Source: Polytrichum commune
Taxonomy: Eukaryota > Streptophyta > Polytrichopsida > Polytrichales > Polytrichaceae
Assembly: GCA_950295325.1 (NCBI GenBank)
Contig: OX485808.1
Location: forward strand, 41,317,180 to 41,381,179
Direction of reading: 5' to 3'
Length of the DNA stretch: 64,000 nt
Shown here piece after piece: positions 25,573 through 37,140 of this stretch. The position numbers and the translations under genes are program-made. Below the pieces are notes generated by a model that saw only the letters and a program-made list of their open reading frames with translations, was not told where the DNA came from and ran no database searches. Each line of letters begins with the position of its first letter. The first letter of the stretch is position 1.

Positions 25573-26073
25573 TTACTGATTGGCCAAGGACTCAAAGATG
25601 TTCTCCAAATGAGGCTTGATTTCTAAAGATTGTTCCCACGTAACTTTCTCCATGAACACCAAGTCTGGGATCCTGCTCTCGATATATGCCAATTGTTGAG
25701 AGTCAAACCCAATATTTTGTGCCGCAAGCACCACCATCTCAAGGTTGTATATGCGATCGCTGAGCAACAGACACTCCGTATATCTCTCTAGAGCAGTGGT
25801 CATGGTCGTTTGTAGTCTCATAAACTTACCCGTAACTTCATCAATCTCCGCAGCTAAGTAGTTAAACTCCTCATGAATTGTACGCTCTCCCATTGGGGGC
25901 TCCATCAGGCCTCTTTCCTCATCATGACGTTGTGCCAAATGACATGATTCCAACATCGCTGTGATTGGGAGGTTCTCCTCCCTATTGTCATAGACATGGT
26001 TCACCATTGCTTCTAAATGAGGATGGAGTAGGTCATCTAAATGAGGTAGGATTTCTTGAGTGGCTTCCCACAT
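25573..26073 (-). CDS. hypothetical coiled-coil protein, copy 2 of a tandem pair
   Basis: A frame of up to 166 residues with a helical, glutamate-rich region whose core, EFNYLAAEID...FMRLQTTMTTALERY...RIPDL, matches the neighbouring frame at 26086-26436 over about 80 residues. No known domain was recognised. It may be an exon of one larger minus-strand gene that also includes the pair partner, since only about 13 bases separate the two open stretches; the joining splice sites could not be fixed. It lies downstream of the DUF7869 and FCP1-like genes of cluster 1 and is probably cargo of that element. Confidence 0.45.
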   Translation of the reverse strand: MWEATQEILPHLDDLLHPHLEAMVNHVYDNREENLPITAMLESCHLAQRHDEERGLMEPPMGERTIHEEFNYLAAEIDEVTGKFMRLQTTMTTALERYTECLLLSDRIYNLEMVVLAAQNIGFDSQQLAYIESRIPDLVFMEKVTWEQSLEIKPHLENIFESLANQ

Positions 26074-26085
26074 AGTGTTCTCTAT

Positions 26086-26436
26086 CTAGTACAAATCTGG
26101 TACACGTTGTTGGAGGAACTCCACTTGTGGGATGGTGAGCCCTATATCAATAGTTGCATGCACCAATCTCCCAAGCATGTGTGCATCCATTCCAACCAAG
26201 TGGCATCCTTGATATCTATCTAGAGCAGTGGTCATATTCGTTTGTAGTTGCATGAACCGTTCCGTGCAGACATCAATTTCATTGGCTAAGTTGATAAACT
26301 CGTCGTCCATACTTCTCATTTCCATTGTAGGGTCTAACGGGCGATCCGGATCAACTGTTTGCAATCTCCGGATCCACTCCCCAAATCCAGTTGGCCGGGG
26401 AGCTGGGGAGGGGGCGGGACGCCCATCCACGACTTC
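26086..26436 (-). CDS. hypothetical coiled-coil protein, copy 1 of a tandem pair (exon)
   Basis: An exon starting after a plausible 3' splice site (ending TCAG, at 26437) and running to a stop at 26086. It encodes a proline-rich start (PAPSPAPRPTGFGEW) and then a helical block EFINLANEID...FMQLQTNMTTALDRY...RVPDL that is paralogous to the next frame downstream. The upstream intron would contain the minisatellite at 26592-26815. Function unknown. Confidence 0.45.
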   Translation of the reverse strand, partial: EVVDGRPAPSPAPRPTGFGEWIRRLQTVDPDRPLDPTMEMRSMDDEFINLANEIDVCTERFMQLQTNMTTALDRYQGCHLVGMDAHMLGRLVHATIDIGLTIPQVEFLQQRVPDLY

Positions 26437-26591
26437 CTGATTTGTACGAACACATGTGATTAATGCAGCAACATATAAGGGCAGATTAACAGGGTCCACA
26501 CATCTGTAGCTACCGTGGACGTGTTTAGGCAAGACATACATGCTTTATACATTGCGACCAGTCATGCCAGTGTTTGGGCAAGACACGTAGG

Positions 26592-26815
26592 TTCCATACA
26601 TTGGGAGCTTCCGTGTGAAGTATTGTTGCAAGACAAACAAGAACCATACATTGCGACCGGTCATCGAAGTGGTTGGGCAAGACAAATAGGTTCCATACAT
26701 TGGGAGCTTCCGTGTGAAGTATTGTTGCAAGACAAACAGGAACCATACATTGGGAGCAATCATGCACTTGCGATTGAAGGACAAATAAGTTCCATACATT
26801 GGGAGCATGGTTGAC
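26592..26815. repeat. minisatellite, 99-base period with half-units
   Basis: Two full units (period 99, from the repeat of 'ttgggagcttccgtgtgaag' at 26601 and 26700) plus partial copies. Each unit holds two related half-units carrying 'caagacaaa.aggttccatacattg'. It falls in what appears to be an intron of the cluster 1 small gene. Open frames through it on both strands are repeat artefacts. Confidence 0.75.
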
Positions 26816-26943
26816 ATCTGTACCGACTTGGCGGAAAACAATGCATTGGGTAGTGGAAGTGTTTGGCCACCTTGTATATATCAAGTATTCCATTAACAAC
26901 TGGGTACAATATGTATTCCCGCACACATTTGACACATGATGGT

Positions 26944-27423
26944 TCAACTTCTAGCATATTTAGGGTACAAACGGAAGATTTGTCCATCACAGGGAAGGCT
27001 CCCCTTTAGGGCATCTAAGGTGAGGCTAACCATTGGTGGACCGGGTTGAGGGGGTGTGATGTTGGCAAGGTCAGCCAATCCAACCTGCAATAGATGGACA
27101 CCTCTTGAATTAGGGCCTCGTGACTCGATAAGAGCAATTTGATGCTCGCGGGTAGCAAGGGGTCGCGGGGGGGTCATATTGACGTCAGCAACCTGCGCGT
27201 TCAAAACAATCGTTGGTACTGTGGTAGTAACGGGTTGTGGGTCATATGTTTTGCCAATGCTCGCCAATCCAGCACGCAGCATTTGAACACCCCTTGAATT
27301 AGGGCCCCTTGATTCAATAAGAGAAATTTGGTACTCGCGTGTAGAGGTGGAGCGTACGATGGGCAACGTATCAGAAGGGGGTGCAGACTCTTCCACTGCG
27401 GGTTCCATGTTGAGATCAACACC
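26944..27423 (-). CDS. hypothetical protein with internal duplication (exon)
   Basis: An exon that begins after a 3' splice site (ending GTGCAG, at 27424) and runs to a stop at 26944. It contains two copies, about 60 residues apart, of a block reading TREYQISLIESRGPNSRGV and TREHQIALIESRGPNSRGV, each followed by a hydrophobic helix and a PQP tail. The near identity of the two copies indicates a recent or selected internal duplication. No family recognised. Upstream exon not located. It probably belongs to the same transcription unit as the coiled-coil exons at 26436-25573. Confidence 0.45.
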   Translation of the reverse strand, partial: GVDLNMEPAVEESAPPSDTLPIVRSTSTREYQISLIESRGPNSRGVQMLRAGLASIGKTYDPQPVTTTVPTIVLNAQVADVNMTPPRPLATREHQIALIESRGPNSRGVHLLQVGLADLANITPPQPGPPMVSLTLDALKGSLPCDGQIFRLYPKYARS

Positions 27424-27977
27424 CTGCACGGTGACAAAGGGACAAGCAGGCTCTGATTTACTAATTTACATTTTTGTCGCCATACATACATATGATTTGC
27501 AACTGAGCCTGATTTTATGCCCCACACACACTGGTGCAGCTGAAGCACAATTCCATACACATTCACGAAAATTTATACAAATGAGCCTCAATTGGAAATG
27601 AAATGTGTGTTTGATATTACAATAACATGTACACAATAACATTGTCAAAGTGTGAAATAACTTAAAATTACCATAGGGGATCCACGAGTCCATTGCGAGT
27701 GGTGCAAGTGGTCTTCAGAGTGACAGGTCTTCACTGGTGGCATCTCCAATGTCTTGCTCGATTGTGAAATGTGTTTTGCCGCGATTAGACTGCGTGAATG
27801 CCCCGATGTCGGGCAGACAAAAGCAGAGGGCGTGGAACTGGAAGGTGTGTACCCAGCAGGAGGAAACTGGAGATACCATAAAATACAATGTTACATGCCA
27901 TACAATACTACTCATTTATTTCCTACTTCTAGTGGAGCGAGTTCTAGAGGTTGCAACTCAAGGTCCATTGAACCTAC

Positions 27978-29955
27978 TTATTTAGGTATTATTTCCATTG
28001 GCTTGAGTTCTACGGGTTGCAACTCGGGTCCATTGAACTTGTTGGATTGCATAACTGCCATCTTGACTGCATCGTTATGCGGTATAGGTTGTTGCCCAAA
28101 TCTATGTCTGACCACAAAATCGCGTGTGTCAGACATTGGTGAGTAGTACAATGATTCAAAGAAAGGGAGGAGAACCTTCATCATGTCTGCGTCATGGACC
28201 CGATTATTTGTGAACGAATTCGGAAATATACCACACTCGTCCGGATTGCAAACAGATTTGTAAGGGCAATCATCTACTAGAATGGTGTTTGACTCTGCAG
28301 CTGTAATCCTCCCAGAATCGAAAGATATAGGTGGCCACCAAAACTTCCTGACCAAACTCTTCAAAAACAATGGAGTTGTTGGCTTCAAAGGGTTCGTCAC
28401 GACATTGCCCCACATGTCCTTGAATGTGGTGCAATCCTCTTGGCCAAGTACTAAAGCTGGTTTTGGCAGCGCAGCAAATAGATACTCCACCACAAGGTCG
28501 ACAGTTGATTTTTTCATGGATGACCATATGCAAAGATGAAACATTGTGGACATCCGGTACCAAAACACCTTGTATCCCAATCTAGGGAGGACAACCTTGG
28601 GCCCTACCAAGGCAGGAAGTTTGTCCGCCGCACGATCGTGCATTACCCAAGTGGGGACAGTCCCCATATTGCTGTGACGGGGGGTACAGTGGCAAAATAT
28701 ACCGTTTAAATCGAACACCACAATTAACCTCTTGGCGGGCAATGCAGCAGGCGCCTGCCGACAAGAATCCAATGTGAGCTTCTGAAATTTGCTAAAATGA
28801 ACTAAACAAAGAATGACCTTGCAAATCTACGCATGATAGAACAGACCATTAATGACTTGATTGTGCTGATTTGTAATCCACGTGTGGTATGCGAGACGTA
28901 TGGGCGAACTCGAACGTGCATGGATTAATGGGCCCGGACCAATACCTCGTAGTATATCGGATTGAATTCCCATCGAGCAGAGTACCCTAAGGAAGGATCT
29001 TCAGGATACTTAGACATTAGTCTTTTAGCACACGCAATTCCCATCTCCCTTGTGAATACGCGGATAGGCCTATTGACCTTTGGGTAGGTGTCATCGTAAA
29101 CAAAGAGCTTATCATAGACAATGTGTTTTGGTATAGGCGCATCCACAGGCGTTATCGAGTGTTGTGGACCCTGAACCCAAAACTACGCGACGATAAATTA
29201 AAGAGAAGTGAAAACGTTGAAATAGGAATATGTAAATCAAAACTAATAACCTTGAGTCCGGGATGGAGAAAACTTACATTAACATGACTAGGCACCACTT
29301 TGGCAAGAGCGGCACGCCGTTTGTCCTCATCTTAATTGTTGTGCATCGTCCGGAAATCGTGGACATCGGTGTTGTCAAATACGGGGTGGGGAGCCTTGTC
29401 GCCGCGTGGCCAACGTGTCAAATACCTCTTCACTGCTTGTGGGGCATTTTTAGTGGCTTCTGGACTGTGGCAGTCCAACGGGATGATATTGACGGCACTC
29501 GACGATGCCTGCACCTTCGGAGGAATCTCTGTATTACCAACCATTACGGCGAGATTTGATATGTTGTCGACAACAGCTAGTGTTGGCTGGACAGACTCCA
29601 ACTCGGAGGGCCTAAGTGGAGGCTCAGTACAATGTGCCACTGGGAGGACACAGTCCGTCCCACCAGTTGGTAAGATTTTCGTCCGCGGTGATCGTATTGG
29701 CGATAATGGACTATCACTCATAGTGATGATTGATGGCACATCTTGACTGGGAGAGAGGTCTAAGTCTGTAGGTGGAGCACGCTTCTGCACCGTTGTTGTC
29801 GTTGCGTTTAGGGGACCCATAACGGGCGAGAGTGGCATGGGATCGTCGTTGATAGTAGGTGACGTTCGAGGAGACAATGTTGCAGAGTGTGGTGGATCCA
29901 CTTGTTCTGGGTTCTGCAAGGAAGCCTGTGAATTGCAAGACATCATTAAAGACAC
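27978..29955 (-). pseudogene. FCP1/HAD phosphatase-like gene of cluster 1, with a premature stop
   Basis: Three exons join in phase 0: 29955-29278 (donor GTAAGT), 29170-28946 and 28781-27978, in total about 568 codons. Exon 1 is proline/serine-rich and probably disordered. Exon 3 carries an FCP1-like HAD fold: motif I FDLNGIF (the usual second Asp is Asn), CIWSSMK, LVLGQEDC and LVDDCPYKS. Some plant HAD/FCP1-like proteins are also recalled to carry DLNG in place of DLDG, so the change need not mean inactivity. A TAA at 29334-29332 interrupts exon 1, but the frame continues in register for 18 codons to a perfect donor, so it looks like a nonsense mutation. Exon 1 begins at a 3' splice site, so 5' exons may be missing. 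The FCP1 part is homologous to exon 4 of the cluster A gene. Confidence 0.6.
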
Positions 29956-29980
29956 CTGAATGCAAAATAAACACTATATT

Positions 29981-30032
29981 CATTAAATTGAGACTTTCTC
30001 TAGTCTCAAATTAATATATGGATCAAACAACA
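29981..30032. repeat. short direct repeat shared with 36888-36935
   Basis: The core 'tctcaaattaatatatgga', preceded by 'ttgaga.tttctct', is present here and at 36888-36935 in the same orientation. At the second site it runs directly into sequence shared with the 3' flank of cluster A, which suggests these are pieces of element boundaries. Confidence 0.5.
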
Positions 30033-30500
30033 TTCCGTGTTCCGAAACTATATTGCGAACAATTTCAAATATATTATATGTTCTAATATCCCAAATCTAT
30101 GGGGTGTGGACATAAGCACATATGGTAGAGCACTCAACACCAACTTCATCAACAAAAACACTTTGGGTAGAGCACTCCAAACTAGTTTCACCCAAAAAAC
30201 ATATAAAATGATTTCTATTATTAGCATGGTCAATAAAATATAGACATTGCAACATACAAAGTACATGCAATAAATGCATTTTTCTTCAATGGAAAATTTA
30301 GTCCCAAACTTAATAAAAAAATGAACTTCACAACTGTATTGAAATATAGTAAATGGATATTCATCCAACCCCAAACAATATAGCATTCGCAAGTTCTACC
30401 CAAACTTTGCCCCAAGTTTGAGGAGCACACATATGAGTAATATATATTCGTCGAATTACATATTACACTATAATCATGCTAACACAATCCTACCAACTTC

Positions 30501-33500
30501 TCATTCAACGTGGGTTGCTTCTTCTGCGATCCGAGCAAGGTTGTCTTTTGCAAAAGTTATGTACTTTTGAGGGATGGACACTGATCCACTATGATTTTTC
30601 CGTGGTTTCCATGCTATGAATATGGAATCTGTATCTACCCAAGATGGACCGTGCTCAGAATCCACCTTCCACCGAAAGTGTTGGTTTGTATCCCAGCCTG
30701 TATAATGCCGAACAACATCTTCATTCCGTGCTGTCGGTCGGTAGTACTCTATTTGTATTTGTCGAAAATGAGGGCTGGAAGTTACAAAATTTGGTTTCGA
30801 CAAAGCTCTTGCCACCCACACTGGCTTTGCATATGTCTCATCTCCAGGACGCAAAATGAGCATATAACCTTCATGACAATCCACTGCAATGCGGAAAGAT
30901 GGTAGCGGACGACTACTAGCAGGCCCCACGTAATGGTCGTCCACATCAAACTCCTCTCGAACCTCTCCATTTCCCAAAAGACTAGCCTCCGAAGCTTGTA
31001 CATTGACACCTGTTTGTGGCCAAAACCCATGCCTTAAAGTAAGGGGTGTATCTTGATGAAGGTTTGCCAAAGCACCACGAACACGTGTCCAATATTGTAT
31101 CCAACTTCCGTAACGAAGCCAACACGATCCACCAACATCCGCTACCCTCAAACTCTCCCAATATTGTATGAAGCCTGATATGCCTTTACAAATGTCCTCC
31201 AAATTCTTCATTAGTATTGGTTTGCAAGGCTTAGGCTCTCCGTTAGGCAACATCGTCCTTCCCTCCCCATCAACACGCCATACAAGGAGACCCTCCGGCG
31301 GGCTCCAGTCTTGTGACGTGCACAACAACTTGTATTGCATGGCGGGGACACCATCGTCACGCACGTAGAACCGAAATTGTTGTGCCTTCGTATGTCCGAT
31401 CAATCGGTGAGCTCCGCTTCGAATATACGGTTCTATAAATGCCTTGAAGTCTGGAACCTCCTCGATCATATGGGGGATGACGGGAATGTTCTCCAAATCC
31501 ATGTACGACTTCATCAACAATGGGATTGTCGGAAAATCCTCCTCGCGCAACTTCATGCTCCACCGCCCAAAAGATGCATCGATATCGTCGTGCGTGTGGC
31601 CTACCAATAGAAAGGACACAAAAATCTCCTTGAAAATGCCTTTCGCAACCAACAACGACCAATATGCAAAAACATATCTACTTTTATTGTCCTTCGCACA
31701 ATTGTCCAATTGGACACGCAGAGTTGGGGGCAAATTCTTGGCAATCATATCTTCACTTGGTGGCTCCGGCAAGGAGTGCACGCATACATCTCTTCCATCC
31801 AAGACCGCTTCATATAGAGGTGTTGATCCCGAGTTTTCAAATAACAATCTTGATGAATAGGACGGCGGTTTCTCCAAATCACGTAAAAGCTTTGCAAATG
31901 ACCCTATCGTGTGGTTTGAATCCGCCGGATACAAATCAAGAGCATAATGAGCATACTTAACATCACCATGTCCATGTGCAATCATCCCTGTAAAGCCAAC
32001 CCAATGGTTTAATATTCAACTATAACACCAAAAAATTCACATAGTGTACATCTATGGCCCCAAGTACAAACCTAAAGCACAAATTTGTGTTTAGGTAATG
32101 CAATGCAATTGTTATCGAAATCACCTGTAACCGATACATGAAGCTTAAAAAGGCCGTCCGTGGCTTTGATTCGATTTGCAAAACATGGTGAGGCTGTTTG
32201 GCATGGTCCATTTTGTCATGGATGATTGTAAGGACCTCCAAAGGCCTAGAGATGGACAAAGCTCTATTTGTGTAGTAATCATTACGGTGTGCCTCTTGCA
32301 TGTTCACATGCTTGAAATAGTTCATTTGATGTGAGGCATAGGACTCTGTCCCCATCGTGTGTGCATCTCGAAGGCGTTTCAACTTCTCGCATTTGGAACA
32401 ACGGGCAAATTTGTCGCCTCGTCTTTTTGTGATGTATTCGCTAAAGTGAGATTTTTTTATTGCACTCAGTTTCGACAACGAAATAGGGTCCAACCCAGCC
32501 TTCTCGCCAACTGCGTTTACGTCCAACAATATGTCTTTCCATTTCGTGCTTGTAGGAAGAACCTTCTCCACAACCTTTTCACCGGTTGCGAGTGTGCTTG
32601 TTTTGTGCGGCATTGCATCGGCAAGGGGGACAATGATGGTTGCCAGAGTGGCGGTTGCTTGTCTCGTTGTTTCCCTTGGTTTCTTTAAGCCCGTATTCCC
32701 ATGGTGACGGGACTGGCGGCCTTCCTTGGCATACGCGGCTTGTCTATAAAATTCCGCTTTCGACACACCGTGAATGATGTACCATGCGGTACAACACACG
32801 TCTATGCTCTCAAGGATGATGACCTTGCGACCCGCTCCGTTCACATGTATCGCCCTATGGACATCAAGCTTTTTGGTGGATCTTAGACGGAAATCTCCAA
32901 GCCACATTTCCTCGCGGATGGCCTTCAATTTATCCCTTGGGAACAATTGGCAACAACGATGTACACAACAATCCTTTGTGGCAACTTCTCTAATGGACTC
33001 CTCACAAAGCAACCTTTGACGTTTACACTCATTTGCAGACGGAGTAGGACGTGCCAATGTATCGTACTTCCGTAGGCCTTTGCGTGGCCGAATGTTTGCT
33101 TGGAGCTCTTCTTGGATTTGGATGTGTCGTCGCTCATGCTCATGCAAATTAACCCCATCAATTGTCACATTCCTCAACGGCCACCTTCGCAACGAGAACC
33201 TATGAGTTGGATTCACTTCAGAATGTACGAGTGATTCTAATATAACAACTCCAACGTCCTCGGTGCCAAGGGGGTTTTCATCAATGCAATCTTGTGGATG
33301 TGTGTTACGACAAATACCCTCCGCCATAGCAACTCCACTGTCATTAACAAGTACTACATCCAAATTCACCCATGAAGCTCGTGAAAGCCCAGCACATTCC
33401 ACAGTGGGGCAAGAAGGGGCAGATGGCGAAGGACTCCCCAAGTCACCTTCATCTGCACTGTCATCAAAACTATCCTCCCCAACAATGTCTAGCTCATCCC

Positions 33501-33567
33501 CAGACGTAGATTGGGTGTTGCCCATGTCGTCAGAGAAGGAATCCCCTCTTCCACCAACTCCCTCCAT
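30501..33567 (-). pseudogene. DUF7869-type transposase-like gene, probable frameshift
   Basis: Two coding exons: 33567-32125 and 31987-30501. The second contains the conserved blocks GMIAHGHGD, VQLDNCAKDNKSRYVF and LVGHTHDDIDASFGRWS typical of DUF7869 proteins, which are abundant in mosses, ferns and some animals and are thought to be transposase-like. An upstream block CCVHRCCQLFP and HDKMDHAK lies in exon 1. Acidic aspartates (KMDH, LDN, HDDID) suggest an RNase H-type core, an inference. After KMDHAK the frame is wrong: the residues that should precede the splice (ATDG..KLHVSVTG) are in another frame, and that frame joins exon 2 in phase. One missing base in the T run at 32197-32199 explains it. 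The 5' leader is split by an intron full of palindromes, with a TATA box beyond it. Confidence 0.7.
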
Positions 33568-33744
33568 TGCGCCTACACACATGGAAAGAATGTAAGGGTC
33601 CAAAAGAATCAAATATCGGAAAATGCAAGACACCATGATCAATGGGGACACCGAGGATGAAGACATTTCCAACACAACTACAATGTGAACTCCCAACACT
33701 GTGTGCAAGTCCAAAACAAGTTCCAGAAATTATTTTGGTGCGGG

Positions 33745-34624
33745 TTTGGGTCGACCGGCCCAAACCTCATAAGGGTCGGACTGAACCCCTAACACACTGG
33801 GGTAGGGGTTTGGGTCGACCGACCCAAACCTCACAAGGATGCATCCACCCACACCAGGTAGGGGTTTGGGTCGGTCGACCCAAACCTCACAAGGGTCAGA
33901 AAAAAAAACCCTAACACACTGGGGAAGGGGTTTGGGTCGACCGACCCAAACCTCACAAGGGTACATCCACCCACACCAGGTAGGGGTTTGGGTCGGTCGA
34001 CCCAAACTTGATAAGGGTCAGGAAAAAACCCTAACACACTCGGGTAGGGGTTTGGGTCGACCGACCCAAACCTCACAAGGGTGCATCCACCCACACCAGG
34101 TAGTGGTTTGGGTCGGTCGACCCAAACCTGACAAGGGTCAGAAAAAAACCCTAACACACTGGAGTAGGGGTTTGGGTCGACCGACCCAAACCTCACAAGG
34201 GTACATCCACCCACACCACGTAGGGGTTTGGGTCGGTCGACCCAAACCTGATAAGGGTCAGGAAAAAACCCTAACACACTGGGGGTAGGGGTTTGGGTCG
34301 ACCGACCCAAACCTCACAAGAGTACATCCACCCACACCATGTAGTGGTTTGGGTCGGTCGACCCAAACCTGATAAGGGTCAGGAAAAAAACCCTAAGACA
34401 CTGGGGTAGGGGTTTGGGTCGACCGACCCAAACCTCACAAGGGTCAGACATAAACCCTAACACACTAGTGGACAGGTTTGGGTCGGTCGATCCAAACCTG
34501 ATAAGGGTCAGACAAAAACCCTAACACACTGGGGTTGGGGTTTGGGTCGACCGACCCAAACATGTTAAGGGTCAGACATAAACCCTAACACACTAGTGGA
34601 CAGGTTTGGGTCGGTCGACCCAAA
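33745..34624. repeat. palindrome array 1 (15 sites) in the DUF7869 leader intron
   Basis: Fifteen copies of TTTGGGTCG-NN-CGACCCAAA, starting at 33745, 33809, 33865, 33931, 33987, 34051, 34107, 34171, 34227, 34292, 34348, 34413, 34477, 34541 and 34605. The central dinucleotide alternates AC and GT, so neighbouring sites are inverted to one another. They sit in a macro-repeat of about 120 bases, with linkers such as 'tccacccacaccaggtag' and 'aaaccctaacacactgg'. Only a few sites carry mismatches. The open frames through the array on both strands (VDRPKP-type repeats) are by-products. Confidence 0.92.
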
Positions 34625-34689
34625 CCTCATAGAGTCAGACTCAAAACCCGCCAACACTAGTGTAAAGGTGAAGGTTCGCCCAAGTACAC

Positions 34690-34945
34690 CACAAAATCCG
34701 GCGTATAATGCGGCGGATATTGCGTGGTGTGTTGAATTTGAGCTCATTGCAAAGTTCACGGTGGGCTTGCATGGTGTGGATAGGTGCTCATGAACTTGCA
34801 TGCTATGGATAAGTGCTCATGAACGGCAGCATGCATGAACCTTGAAGTACAGCTCCTACTAAGAGTTCTCTCTACGAATTCGACAGCGGGAGAAGAGAAA
34901 AAAAGGACCGACTTTTGGGGGGTGCGCCCCTTTATACTATCCACC
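34690..34945 (-). promoter_or_regulatory. putative promoter and 5' leader exon of the DUF7869 gene
   Basis: Read on the minus strand, GTATAAAGGGGCGC around 34939-34926 is a good TATA box. A pyrimidine-rich leader follows from about 34905 to a donor near 34690 (GTGTAC). The next 3' splice site, TGTGTAG near 33573, lies six bases before ATG 33567. This places the palindrome array in the leader intron. The transcription start and exact donor are estimates. Confidence 0.5.
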
Positions 34946-36111
34946 TCCGCTTCCCTGACTTAGTCATTGGATGTCTTCCCCGCCTTCTTCTCTTGCAGAG
35001 GTTATTTCAAACCTCCTGACAGAATTCCCTGTTTTCTGTTTATAGTAGAAAAATGCGCATCTATCAATGCCCCCCTGATACCCCAGCCGTCATATGACTT
35101 AGTCTATGTTATTTAATCTATTTGTTTTGTTTTGTGTGGATATGACATACGCCATTGGGAGGAAGGATGGCGGCCACATTAATTTTTTCAAGTATCATCA
35201 AGGTATATTTTAACCAATATGTAGACCCAAACACAACTCCATTCAATGCTTTCAAGTGTAAACCTATTTAGGTGGGGTTTGGGCCATTTGGAGGCTGCAA
35301 TTATGAGAGAGTTTCCAAGGCTTGAGGCCATTGTCATGATGAATAGAATTATTTATTTGTCCCCCCTAAACCCTAAACCCTAGAACCTTGCTCTATTATC
35401 TCGCATGCAAGAGTGGCAATGACGAACGTATGTGGACGTTGTTAAGGGGATACTAACTACCAATGTCCCTTTCTAGTTCAATCTTTTAATGTTATTTGAA
35501 TCCATCCTCAAGTTCACTTCAAGTTTACTAATGTGTGAGAGCAAAACATCCAAGATTGGACCCTAAACCCTTATAACATCCACAACATGAAATACGCATT
35601 TACTAAATACAAAACCAATTAGGATATCATGTTTAAACGTCCCATATAACATATTAACATGATCAAGATTGTATTTACTATGACCTTCCGATTAGACTCT
35701 TCTTCATATTATGCAAACAATATCTGTTATATCTTCCTCCATTATCTAATACACGTGGAGAGAACAATGAATAACAACATGATGTTGTGCTTCTCCGATT
35801 TACTTTTACATGACATTCCATATATTAAATACATCATGAACGATGGTTTATTAGCGACTAATATGTGATTCCCTAAAGTGAGCGAAACATCCAAAGTTGG
35901 ACCCCTAGCCCCTATTAACATCCACAATATTTCATGTTATTTGAATAAACACACGACCAATCAATATATCGCGTTTAAACGTCTCGAATAACAAATTAAC
36001 ATAATCAACATCGTCTTCACTATAACCTTCCTATAAGACTCTTCTCACGAGTAAGACAATGTTATACATTGACATTGGATAGATTAATATGTTATAACCC
36101 TATCTCCTATC

Positions 36112-36140
36112 TCCTAAACCCTAAACCCTAAACCCTAAAC
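36112..36140. repeat. interstitial telomere-type repeat
   Basis: About four tandem units of CCCTAAA. A shorter run occurs at 35365-35385, and the reverse, GGGTTTAG, at 56757-56778. This unit is the standard plant telomere repeat and supports a plant origin for the window. The array linkers also contain isolated 'aaaccctaa'. Confidence 0.85.
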
Positions 36141-36887
36141 ACCAAATGTAGTTGTGGTTCACTGATGCCCCATATACAAACAACATCTATTTTATCTTGC
36201 GCCATCATCTAATATACATGGAAGGAACAGGGAATAACAACATGATTGCTTGAATGGCTTCATTTGATGTTGTGCTTATCCCATTTACTCTTATATCACA
36301 ATCTATATATTAAATAAATCATGAACCATGATTTATTGGCGACTATGTGATTCGTGAAAGTCACGATCTAAGGGATGTACTTAAAACTTGAGCATGTTCG
36401 CATTTTCAAATAAGGATCGTGCATTTCAAAACCCTTGCAAAATGCAGTTGGGGAAGGTATTCATTTATTAGGCTCCACACTCAATTATTCTAAATTGTTC
36501 CACATGTTGGGGGGTGTGGGTAATCTTTTTTTTTTCATTCAATATCGTGTGAATTGTTGGCATCATTGGTAAGGACTAAATGTGAATGGTTACATCGTTA
36601 AATATAACGCAATTATATGGTTTAAATTTTCTAACATGCTCAAACAAAAGAGAAACCAATGCCTTCAATGATTTTGGAAAATTTAGGGTATGGTGTCATG
36701 TAAGTAGGGGATAAGTATTAGTTTAGCATAAAGTTTTGTTGTAAGAATGCGCTGGCTATATAAATGGTTAGTTTTGTAGAATAACACATTTTATGTAGCA
36801 CCTTAGGGTACTCCATAGTTCTTTTGAAAAAACTAATAAGGGTTTAGAGCAGGGTCCAAAAGAACCTAAACCCTAAAATTCGCTAAT

Positions 36888-37140
36888 TTGAGATTTTCTC
36901 TTCTCTCAAATTAATATATGGACCACAACAACATAGTGTAATGTTTGGGTCGTCCTACCTAAACCATCTTCATATGAGATCTTAATTGCGTTCTTGATAT
37001 GAACACCCGCTTCAAAGTATTTGCATCTTACAACATTCTCCAATGTACGTGCGATTTTATCCATGTTCTTATATTTGTAACTTTCTCAAAATGCCGAAAA
37101 AATCCCAAATTAACGAATATACCGATTAAAACAAATGCAG
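36888..37140. repeat. direct repeat, copy 1 (copy 2 at 46474-46690)
   Basis: Bases 36935-37140 match 46474-46690 in the same orientation with moderate divergence. Shared stretches include 'aacacccgcttcaaagt.tt' and 'gcatcttacaac.ttctccaat'. Each copy begins with a decayed palindrome of the form 'gtttgg.t.g.cctacctaaacc'. The pair brackets cluster A, so it may represent long terminal or subterminal repeats, or two insertions of one repeat. Confidence 0.6.

Noticed and set aside
33831-34310. Long open frames on both strands encoding VDRPKP/FGSTDPN-type repeats
   Set aside because: They are produced by the palindrome array in an intron; the same peptide appears on both strands because the repeat is its own reverse complement.
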